Assembly (NCBI GenBank): GCA_016893485.2
Contig: JAFEKX020000001.1
Span: forward strand, 2,666,001 to 2,730,000
DNA: 64,000 nt
DNA from: Streptomyces sp. P3
Lineage (GTDB): Bacteria > Actinomycetota > Actinomycetes > Streptomycetales > Streptomycetaceae
Reading direction: 5' to 3'
Below are positions 57,343 to 64,000 of the stretch, in pieces. The notes under the pieces are model-generated. The model was not told the DNA's origin and did no database searches. It was given only the letters and a program-made list of their open reading frames with translations. Position 1 is the first letter of the stretch. The number at the start of each line of letters is the position of its first letter. Both the position numbers and the translations under genes were made by a program.

Positions 57343-59267
57343 CCCGGCCGTAGGTCCACGTGCCGTCCGGGGCGGCCCGGTTGCCGACCCGGCCGCCCCA
57401 CGTTCCGCATTCCTGTACGGCGACGGGCAGTTCGATCGCCCGCAGCCCGACCCGGCCCCTCCCCCGCTCGAACTCCTCCAGCAACTCGGTGAGTTGCTCG
57501 ACGTGCCGGGACGTGAGCCGGCCCGTGTCGTCGAGGTGGACGGCGCAGGCGGTGGTCGTGTCGACGAGGCGTTCGAGGACGGCGGCGACCTCGTCCGTGC
57601 CCTCCGTGTGGCGGGCGAGGGCGGGGAGTTCGGCGGCGGAGACGGCGATGGCGCCGCGGGCCTCGGCGAGGGTGCGGTAGGCCTCGCGGCGCAGGGTCCA
57701 GCGTTCGGCACGGTCGCCGGACTCGCTGAGGACGTGCACGAGGTAGGCGTGCGCGGCGGCGCCGCTGCCGCGAGCCGGGCGCGTACGCCGCCGCCGCGCT
57801 CCCCGGCATGGGCAGATGCCCGACGATCAGCACGATCGCGCAGGCGAGCAGCGTCTCCCGATCCGGCTGACGGAGGCCTGCGGTTCCCCGCCCACCATCA
57901 CGAGGGACAGCACGAGGACGGTGACGACGGCGGTCTGCGCGGCGAAGTGCCGGGTGGCGACGGGAATGAGCGCGCCGCTGAGCGCCACCAGCGCGACGAG
58001 CCCCTCGGGGCGGGGCAGCACCGCGGCGAACCCGGCGAAGGCCAGCGCCCCCAGCACGGTCCCCGCGGCCCGGCACAGCACCCGCGAGGCGAGCGGCCCG
58101 AGGTCGGGCTTGACGAGGAAGACGGCGGTGGCGGGCAGCCAGTACCAGTGCTCGTGCTGCCCGTACCAGCGGGCCTGGTGCAGCGCCTGCGCGACGGCGA
58201 CACTGGCCCCGAAGCAGAGCGCCACCCGCAGCCCGTACTCCCGTCCCCGGCCCCGAATGCCGTACGGAACAAGGAGGTCACGGTCCTTCGGCGCGCGTGC
58301 AGATCACTCCCCTCCGCCTGGTCGAAGGCGTCGGCGGCGTGCAGCAGGGCGTCGTCGAGGGCGCGCAGCGCGGGGGCGGAACGGTTGGGCGCGGGCAGCG
58401 GCCCGGTGTGCGCGTTGTCGCGTACGGCGGCGGCGAGCCTGCGCGGCCCCTCACCGGCCCGCGCGGACACCGGCTCCTCGGCCCAGGCGAGCGCGGTCGC
58501 GGCCTCGGCCAGCGGCAGCGCGGCGGCGTACTGCCCGTGCAGCCGCCGCTCGGCCGCCGAACTCGCGTACCGCCGCAGCCGCGGCCCGGCGAGCGCGTCC
58601 TGCGCGTGATCGAGCGCGGCGGTGAGCGCGGCGCGCCGCCCGGTCGCCTCCGGCCCACCGGTGGCGTCGAGCAGCGCGGCGATAGCGTCGTAGACGGCGG
58701 CTACGGCGTGCCGCTCGCCGTCGAAGCGGTAGTCACCGGCGAGGGCGCCGGGCGTGGGCAGCGCGAGCCGCAGCAGGACGAGCCACGCGGCTCCGGCGAG
58801 GAAGGCGAGGGCCCGCTGCCATCCCGCTTCGGGCAGGGGCATCCCGGCGCCGATGGCGGAGGCGACGAGCAGCTGCGTACCGGCACCGGAGGCGACGGGC
58901 CCGATGGCACTGAACCCGCCGGCGACCAGCCCGATCCCGGTGAGGAGCAGGGTGAGCACGACGGCCCCCACATGCTCCCCCGCATACGTCCCGACCAGCA
59001 GCCCCGCGGCTCCCGCGAGCGCGGGCCCACCGAGCCGCTTGACCGAGGCCCGTCGACTGCCGGGCCGGTCGTTGATCCCGGCGAACATCGCCCCGAGCGC
59101 GGCCAGCACCCCGAGAGACGTCCGCCCGGCCGGCACGGCGGCGAGGAGCAACGGCCCGGCGGCCAGCGCCCCCGCGTGACCGCGCTCCATGGAACCGGGC
59201 CGCGCTGAGCACGCAGCGTGTGGGCGAGCCAGGGCGGAAGCGAGAACGCGACGGTACGACGGGACAC
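57152..59267 (-). CDS. FUSC/YccS-like membrane protein
   Basis: Large membrane protein, about 700 residues, of the fusaric-acid-resistance or aromatic-acid exporter type. Two hydrophobic blocks of five to six helices (LGVLAALGAMFAGINDRPGS to LPTPGALAGDYRF; and GLRVALCFGASVAVAQALHQ to VLVLSLVMVGGE) flank a soluble helical region; a C-terminal soluble domain follows. GTG 59267 (VSRRTVAFSLPPWLAHTLRA) follows AGGAG. Frames change near 59170, 58255, 57860 and 57770. The true stop is unclear: the frame stays open to 57152, antisense to the nuclease. Confidence 0.78.
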
Positions 59268-59598
59268 AGGGCTCCTGTCCTGACGAGGGCGGGGTGTGCC
59301 TTCGGGCGACGGTGGCCGGGGCGGAGCGGGCGGAACGGGGGCGGAACGGAGGTCGGCGGCTGGGGTGGTAGCCGCGATCTCCCACGATAGTTCGCGACCT
59401 TGTGCGGAACGGGCCGGCCGTATTTCGAGGGTGTGAAGGTTGGCCGTAGAGGCACTTTCTTTATGAACGCAACGCCGGGAAGAGCCTCGGTTCGGCGAGA
59501 CCAGGCAGCTACCGCAGCCCTCTCCCCCGCCGCCGGTCGATTGTCAGTGGGGCGCGCTTCAATGGAATCGTCACTGAGAGTCGCTTCGGGGTGCGGTC
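59268..59598. other. Divergent intergenic region
   Basis: No gene supported; an open frame from 59400 is Arg/Ala-rich without motifs. Near the right end TTGTCA (59541-59546) and TTCAAT (59558-59563) are 11 bases apart like the repair promoters, but the -10 is poor. Confidence 0.5.
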
Positions 59599-60060
59599 GA
59601 TGGCGGTGTGCGAGGCGTGCGGGAGTGGGCCGGAGCGAGGGCGGTCGCGGGGGCGTATCTCTCCGTGGCCGGGTTGCGTGCGCGGGGGTGGACGGGCGGG
59701 ATGGTGCGTCAACTGCTCGGGGAGGCGGATCTGTTACGGGTCGGTCCGCGGGTCGTCCGGACGGTGCCGTTGATTCGGCTGTACTGCGTCGAGCGGGTCG
59801 GGGCCGCTGAGCGGAGTGCGGAGTTCCGGGTGGTGGTGGGGGCTGCGGTGCGGCGGTCCGGGGTGGCGCGGGGTGCTGCTCGGCGGAGGCGGCGGGAGGT
59901 GGTGGCGCGGATCGTGGCCGAGGAGTTGCTGCGGCGACGGGTCTGCGTGGCTGTCGCCGAGGCGTGCCCGGAAATTCGGGTGCGGGCGCTGTCGTGCGTG
60001 TGGTCGGCTGACGCCCGCGCGATGCCGCCGACGACCGGCGGCCTCTGCCGACCTCCGTCA
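59599..60060 (+). pseudogene. Internally deleted hypothetical gene
   Basis: Reads as a Streptomyces hypothetical with AVAGAYLSVAGLRARGWTGG, MVRQLLGEADLLRVGPRVVR and RRRREVVARIVAEE, then jumps at once to LLRRRVCVAVAEACPEIRV. From memory of this family, roughly 90 residues normally separate those two parts. The N-terminus is also disrupted (CEAC insertion after MAV). The frame then runs into the next gene without a stop. Called decayed on the missing middle; function unknown. Confidence 0.45.
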
Positions 60061-60103
60061 TCCGTCATCCGTCATCCGATCAATCCGATCCCCGGGAGAG
60101 CCC

Positions 60104-60543
60104 GTGCTCGAACGCGTCACCGTCCCCACCCTCTTCCCACCGCCCACCTACTCGCACGCCACGGTCGTCGAAGCCGGCACGAAGCTCGCCTTTCTGGCCG
60201 GGGCGGTGCCGCTCGACGCCGAGGGCAAGGTGGTCGGTGCGGGGACGCGGTACGGCAGGCCGAGCAGGTACTGACGAATCTCGGGGAGCAACTGCGGGCG
60301 ATCGGGAGCGACTTGGGGCAGGTCGTCGCGTCGGACGTGTACGTCGTCAGTAGTGAGCCCTCGGTGCTGGCCGCCGTGTGGGAGGTGGTCGAGGCGTCCG
60401 CGCTCAGCACCGGGCCGCATTCGTCCACGCTCATCGGCGTCGCCTGCCTCGGGTACACGGGACAGCTCGTGGAGATCACGGTGACGGCCGTCGTACCGGA
60501 AGAGGCCGTGTCCGGAGAGCCGGGCGAGGCGGTGCGGCCATGA
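60104..60543 (+). CDS. Rid (YjgF/UK114) family protein
   Basis: About 146 residues. Rid proteins hydrolyse reactive enamines or imines made by PLP enzymes. Visible: TYSHATVVEAGTKLAFLAGA, VLTNLGEQLRAIGSDLGQVV, SDVYVVSSE and LIGVACLGYTGQLVEITVTA. The Arg found in active RidA near the C-terminus is not evident at the matching place, so it may be another Rid subgroup. GTG 60104 follows CGGGAGAG. One base is missing near 60250. Its stop overlaps the GNAT start as ATGA. Confidence 0.88.
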
Positions 60544-61016
60544 GTACCGACGCCGAGGTGGACGTCACGATCCGCCGGGCGACCGGGCCCGACGCACGGC
60601 CCGCCGCCGATGTGTGGCTGCGGTCGTTCGCCGCCGCGCTGCCGACCGTCGTCAGCCCGCGGTCCGACGACGACATCCGGGACTACTTCCGGGACGTCGT
60701 CGTGCCGTTGCGGGACATCTGGGTGGCCGACGCGGGGGACGGCGGCGGGATCGTGGGGCTGATGGTGGTCAACGGGGACGAGCTGTCACAGCTGTACCTC
60801 GACCCGGACTGGCGGGGGCGCGGGCTCGGGGACCGGTTTGTCGAGCTGGCGAAGGAGCGGAGTCCGGAGGGCCTGGAGCTGTGGACGTTCCAGGTGAACA
60901 AGCCCGCCCACCGGTTCTACGAGCGCCACGGCTTCGTCGCCGTCGAGTTCACGGACGGCAGCACGAACGAGGAGCGGGAGCCGGACGTGCGGTACGTGTG
61001 GGAGCCCAAGTCGTAG
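60540..61016 (+). CDS. GNAT family N-acetyltransferase
   Basis: 158 residues, unbroken. The acetyl-CoA loop is LYLDPDWRGRGLGDRFVELA (R-G-x-G-L-G), with the C-terminal NKPAHRFYERHGFVAVEFTD strand-helix typical of GNAT enzymes. Translationally coupled to the Rid gene by a 4-base overlap. Substrate unknown. Its stop is one base from that of the converging cellulase gene. Confidence 0.92.
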   Translation: MSTDAEVDVTIRRATGPDARPAADVWLRSFAAALPTVVSPRSDDDIRDYFRDVVVPLRDIWVADAGDGGGIVGLMVVNGDELSQLYLDPDWRGRGLGDRFVELAKERSPEGLELWTFQVNKPAHRFYERHGFVAVEFTDGSTNEEREPDVRYVWEPKS

Positions 61017-61017
61017 G

Positions 61018-61968
61018 TCAGGGGCGGGCGTTGCGGGCCAGTTCCAGGGCGTACGACGGCCACCACCGGCCTGCGGCCGGGCCGCCCCGGCAGGTGCCGT
61101 CGGACTCGCCGGGGCGTTTGATCCACAGGTAGGCGTCGAGGAGGGGGTTGTCGGTGCGGGTCGTCGGCGGGGTGCCCAGGGCGCGGCCGGGCGGATTGCA
61201 CCAGGTGTCGGTGCCGGTGAGGGGGCCGTTGCCGTTGCGGCTGGTGTCGATGACGTAGTGCTTGCCGGCGAGGTCCTTGGAGAGTTGGTCGCCGTACGTA
61301 GAACTCGCCTGGTTCGTCTGGAAGTTGGAGACGTTGAGGGCGACGCCGTCGGCGCGGGCGACGCCGGACGCCTTGAGCGCGGCGACCAGGCGCCCGGCCT
61401 CGGGGATCCAGCTGGAGTTGCCCGCGTCGACGTAGACCCGGGTGTGCGGTTGGCGTTTGAGGCGGTCCACGGCGTGGGCGAGCAGGGCGTAGCGGTCGCT
61501 CGCCGTGACCCGGGTGCAGCCGGCGACCACCTGGGCCACGGCGTCCGGTTCGACGATCACGTACGCGCCCCGGTCGCCGAGCGCGGTCGCGAACTCGTCG
61601 ATCCAGGCGCGGTAGGCGGCGTCGGTGGGGGCGCCGCCGAGCGAGTACTGGCCGCAGTCGCGGTTCGGGATGTAGTACGCGACGAGCACGGCGGTGCGGC
61701 CTGCGCGGGCGGCGGCGGTGGTGCGGGCGCGGACGACCGGGCCGGGGTTGGGGCCGTTGAGCCACTCCGCCTGCGGGCGGGCGGCGATCCGGTCCATCAG
61801 GGTGGCGTCGGCGTTCCGCCCCGCCTCCCGCCAGGCAGCCGCCTGCTGCGCGGCACGGGAGTCCGGCGCCGTCCAAAGGGGTCGTCCGGTACGTCACGTG
61901 TCGCCCCGGCGCAGCAGAGTCCTGCGAGGAGCGCGACAAGAAGAACTCGGCGGGCCGACGTCGACAAG
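61018..61968 (-). CDS. Secreted GH6 cellulase (glycoside hydrolase family 6)
   Basis: Exported beta-1,4-glucanase, about 316 residues, catalytic domain only. Signal peptide ARRVLLVALLAGLCCAGA; GH6 motifs VLVAYYIPNRDCGQYSLGG (catalytic-loop Asp), YVIVEPDAVAQV (EPD), YVDAGNSSWIP, GVALNVSNFQTN and DAYLWIKRPGESDGTC. No ATG or GTG fits the signal peptide; TTG 61968 with GGAG 5 bases upstream is the best start. The frame break near 61880 (PDDPFG to DSRAAQQAA) is one base. No binding module is seen. Confidence 0.85.
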
Positions 61969-62306
61969 GTGACTCCGTGACTCGGGGGCGTGTTCCTTCC
62001 CGGAGTGTGCGGGGCGAACGGGGTTGGTCCACCACGTGACTTGGCTGAGCGGGGGAAGATCACCCCGACGGGGGTGGGGGGTGAGGCGTGACGGGGTGGG
62101 GCGGGGCGCGGGGTGACGGGGTGAGGTGATGGAGAGGCAGTGCGACGTGGCGAGGTGGGGTTGCGACGGGGCGCGGAGCGGCAGGGGTGCGGTGTGGCGG
62201 GGGTGCGTCGGGGTGAGTGCGAGTTGCGAGTTGGGTGCGGTGTGACGGGAACGCGGCGCGGTAGGGGGTGCCAGGATCTGTCGTCTCGCGGGTGCTGCGC
62301 CGTCGT
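61969..62306. other. G-rich low-complexity region
   Basis: No gene. GGGGTGA, GGGGCG and related words repeat irregularly from about 62065 to 62270. Long open frames across it reflect composition only. Confidence 0.5.
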
Positions 62307-62390
62307 GGCTGGTCGCGCAGTTCCCCCGCGCCCCTTGGGGCCGGACCAGCAGAGGCGCCTTTAAGGGGCGCGGGAACTGCGCGACCAGCC
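62307..62390. repeat. Inverted pair of the dispersed element (long hairpin)
   Basis: GGCTGGTCGCGCAGTTCCCC begins at 62307 and its complement ends at 62390 (copy 62364-62390), giving a stem of about 27 bp around a GC-rich loop. Two copies of the element seen at 50379 are placed head to head. It may act as a terminator for the leftward racemase transcript. Confidence 0.75.
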
Positions 62391-62392
62391 CC

Positions 62393-62575
62393 CACGCACC
62401 CGCACTCCGAACTCAACCCAACAGCCCCGACCACCCCACACCCACCCGCACTCCGAACCCACCCCAACAGCCCCGACCACCCCACACCCACCCGCACCCT
62501 GAACCCACCCCAACAACTCCGACCACCCCACACCCACCCGCACTCCAAACCCACCCCAACAACTCCGACCACCCC
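62393..62575. repeat. 46-bp minisatellite, about 4 copies
   Basis: A 46-base unit (CACCCCACACCCACCCGCAC, then TCCGAACCCACCCCAACAGC, then CCCGAC) repeats four times with few differences. It starts within 3 bases of the hairpin and ends at the C-terminus of the racemase frame. Confidence 0.85.
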
Positions 62576-62580
62576 CGCCC

Positions 62581-63294
62581 CCTTCAACGCCCCCACCCTC
62601 CTCTTAACCACCGGCCTCGCGAAACTCCCCGCTCGGCTCGTCGTCAGGCCGAGCCCCACCAACGACTCCGCCAACTTCACCCCCGCTCCCACCCCGTCCA
62701 CCACAGGAAGACCCAGCTTCTCCCCACCACCCGCTGCAACCCCGTCATGCCGGCACACCCCAGGACCAAGACCTCCGCCCCCGCCGCACACACCCGCTCC
62801 GCCGCCGCGAGAAACGCCGCCTGCGTGCGGGCCTCGTCGCCACCCAGGTCGAGGACGCTCAGACCCGTACCCACGACCCCCGCGCAGTTGCGACCGACCC
62901 CGGCCAGCTCAAGGCTGTCCTCGATCTGGCCGCAGGACCGTTCCAGCGTGGTGACGACCCCGTACCGCCGCCCCAGCAGACACGCCAGGTGGGCCGCCGC
63001 CTCGGTGATGTCGACGACCGGTACGTCCACCAACTCCCGGACGCCCTCCCGCCCGTGCTCCCCGAAGCCGGCCATGACGACGGCGTCGTAGGCCGGACCG
63101 TCGTACGTGCGCAGCAGGTCCATGACCGCCGCCGCGGAGAGGTAGCTGTCGAGCCACCCCTCCGCCGACTCGGGACCCCACGCGGGGGTCAGCCCGGTCA
63201 CGGTGGTGCCCGGGCCTGCGGCGGCCCGGGCACCTCGTACGATCTCCTCGGTCATCTCCTGCGTGGTGTTGCAGTTGGTGACGACGATGCGCAC
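62581..63294 (-). CDS. Asp/Glu/hydantoin racemase family protein
   Basis: Cofactor-independent racemase, about 238 residues. Motifs: VRIVVTNCNTTQEMTEEI, DAVVMAGFGEHGREGVRELV, VPVVDITEAAAHLACLLGRR, YGVVTTLERSC and VLVLGCAGMTGLQ with the second catalytic Cys. At the first catalytic place (usually Cys after a Gly) MAGFGE is seen, so check activity. GTG 63294 follows GGAGG. One base missing near 62725. The frame has no stop before 62060 and crosses the 46-bp repeat, so the real end is placed near 62581. Five bases after the permease gene. Confidence 0.82.
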
Positions 63295-63299
63295 TCCGC

Positions 63300-64000
63300 T
63301 CAGACCTCCACCGGCTCGGGGACGGGCTCGGCCGACGCCCGCTCGGAGCGGCAGATCAGGACGTACAGTCCCGCGCCCAGCGCCGTACCGATGAACCACG
63401 AGTACGGGGCCACGTCACTGAACGTCTTCACCAGCGCCAGCACCGCCGCGACCGCCGCCGAGGGCAGGAACGCCCACAGGGCCTTGGGGTTGACGCCCTT
63501 GCGGTAGTAGTAGCGGGAGCCGGGGTCGCGTCGAAGAGCTCCTGCACGTCGACCCGGCCGCGCTTGACCCAGTAGTAGTCGACCATGATCACTCCGAACA
63601 GCGGGCCCAGGAACGCGCCGAGGCCGCCGAGGAAGTAGTTGACGACCGTGGGGTTGGAGAAGAGGTTCCAGGGGGTGACCACCAGCGCGGCGACCGTGCT
63701 GATCATGCCGCCGATCCTGAACGTGATCTTCTGCGGCCAGACGTTGGCCAGGTCGTACGCCGGGGACACGAAGTTGGCGACGATGTTGACGCCCATGGTG
63801 GCGACGGCGAACGTGAGCGCGCCCAGCACCATCACCCAGGTGTTGCCGACCTTGGCCACCAACTCGGCCGGGTCGGTGATGGCTTGGCCCCAGACCTCCA
63901 GCGAGCCGGCCGTCACGATCACCGAAACGACCACGAACGCCGTGGAGTTGATGGGCAGACCCCAGAAGTTGCCGCGGCGGACCGTCTTGTAGTCCGGCGC
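63300..64000 (-). CDS. NCS1 family nucleobase/hydantoin/allantoin permease (N-terminus outside window)
   Basis: C-terminal half of a 12-helix cation symporter of the NCS1 family: VMVLGALTFAVATMGVNIVA, NFVSPAYDLANVWPQKITFR, GGMISTVAALVVTPWNLFSN, GPLFGVIMVDYYWVKRGRVD. One C near 63528 breaks the frame; restored, GSRYYYRKGVNPKALWAFLP and the last helices follow, ending PVPEPVEV. Directly upstream of the racemase on the same transcript; together they suggest hydantoin or allantoin uptake and racemisation. Confidence 0.9.
   Translation of the reverse strand, partial: AGLQDGPPRQLLGSAHQLHGVRGRFGDRDGRLAGGLGPSHHRPGRVGGQGRQHLGDGAGRAHVRRRHHGRQHRRQLRVPGVRPGQRLAAEDHVQDRRHDQHGRRAGGHPLEPLLQPHGRQLLPRRPRRVPGPAVRSDHGRLLLGQARPGRRAGALRRDPGSRYYYRKGVNPKALWAFLPSAAVAAVLALVKTFSDVAPYSWFIGTALGAGLYVLICRSERASAEPVPEPVEV

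Noticed and set aside
59400..59598. Small gene upstream of the deleted hypothetical gene
   Set aside because: No motif, unfavourable composition, and the frame merges with downstream sequence without a defined end.
62060..62580. C-terminal extension of the racemase through the 46-bp repeat
   Set aside because: About 170 low-complexity residues beyond the normal family length; kept only as a note.
1..64000. tRNA, rRNA or insertion sequences
   Set aside because: No cloverleaf, rRNA core sequence, transposase motif or terminal inverted repeat with target duplication was recognised by eye; a tRNAscan or ISfinder search was not possible.

Overview
The window is high-GC actinobacterial DNA, most likely from a Streptomyces chromosome. 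It carries the uvrC-rapZ-yvcK-whiA cluster, mycothiol-type enzymes, a DUF397/XRE/ATPase regulatory locus, TerD/TerC proteins, GTG starts and TAnnnT -10 boxes. From about 1 to 32 kb the gene order (zinc carboxypeptidase, whiA, yvcK, rapZ, uvrC, LacI regulator with sugar kinase, uvrA, uvrB, glpQ, ogt) matches what I remember of the core chromosome of Streptomyces coelicolor. After about 36 kb the content is more accessory: small regulators, oxidoreductases, methyltransferases, membrane proteins, several decayed genes and many tandem repeats.

Base quality decides how to read this window. More than half of the conserved genes, including uvrA, uvrB, uvrC, rapZ and yvcK, are interrupted by one-base frame changes. 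Nearly all of those checked by hand are the loss of one base from a G or C run; a few are one-base gains. These genes are annotated here as single intact CDSs spanning the breaks. Only loci with missing domains, lost catalytic residues or no possible start are called pseudogenes.

Layout. 0-7 kb: carboxypeptidase (cut by the left edge), then the leftward operon uvrC-rapZ-yvcK-whiA, closed by a hairpin terminator. 7-9.6 kb: remains of a sensor kinase next to a receiver-domain gene, an XRE-like protein and a Rieske lipoprotein. 9.8-12 kb: LacI regulator and PfkB kinase behind a strong palindromic operator. 12-16.7 kb: uvrA, a mycothiol-type isomerase-like protein and an MBL hydrolase. 17-20.4 kb: amino-acid type ABC transporter operon and aroQ. 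20.4-24.2 kb: MHS transporter, Ca2+/H+ antiporter, and TerC behind a probable manganese riboswitch. 24.4-29.4 kb: TerD fused to a degenerate ATPase module, a classical TerD, and uvrB. 29.4-36.6 kb: MHYT membrane sensor, glpQ, ogt, MFS exporter, formaldehyde dehydrogenase, psuG and pseudouridine kinase. 36.7-46.6 kb: methyltransferase, CorA, CBS protein, HxlR regulator with divergent reductase, DUF2293, DUF1772, an unlinked gltD, a decayed phosphatase and a DUF574-type methyltransferase. 46.7-50 kb: DUF397/XRE divergent from an ATPase with a hexapeptide-repeat tail. 50-64 kb: ABC exporter, DUF899, P450 with amidohydrolase, EEP nuclease, FUSC-like protein, Rid, GNAT, GH6 cellulase, and a racemase/NCS1 permease pair cut by the right edge.

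The clearest shared logic is DNA repair. uvrA, uvrB, uvrC, ogt and one terD each have a TGTCA element and a TAnnnT box 10-11 bases apart. This is the RecA-NDp/PafBC type of DNA-damage promoter, and at uvrB, uvrC and ogt it sits 6-7 bases before the start codon, which predicts leaderless mRNAs. No tRNA, rRNA, insertion sequence or CRISPR array was recognised.
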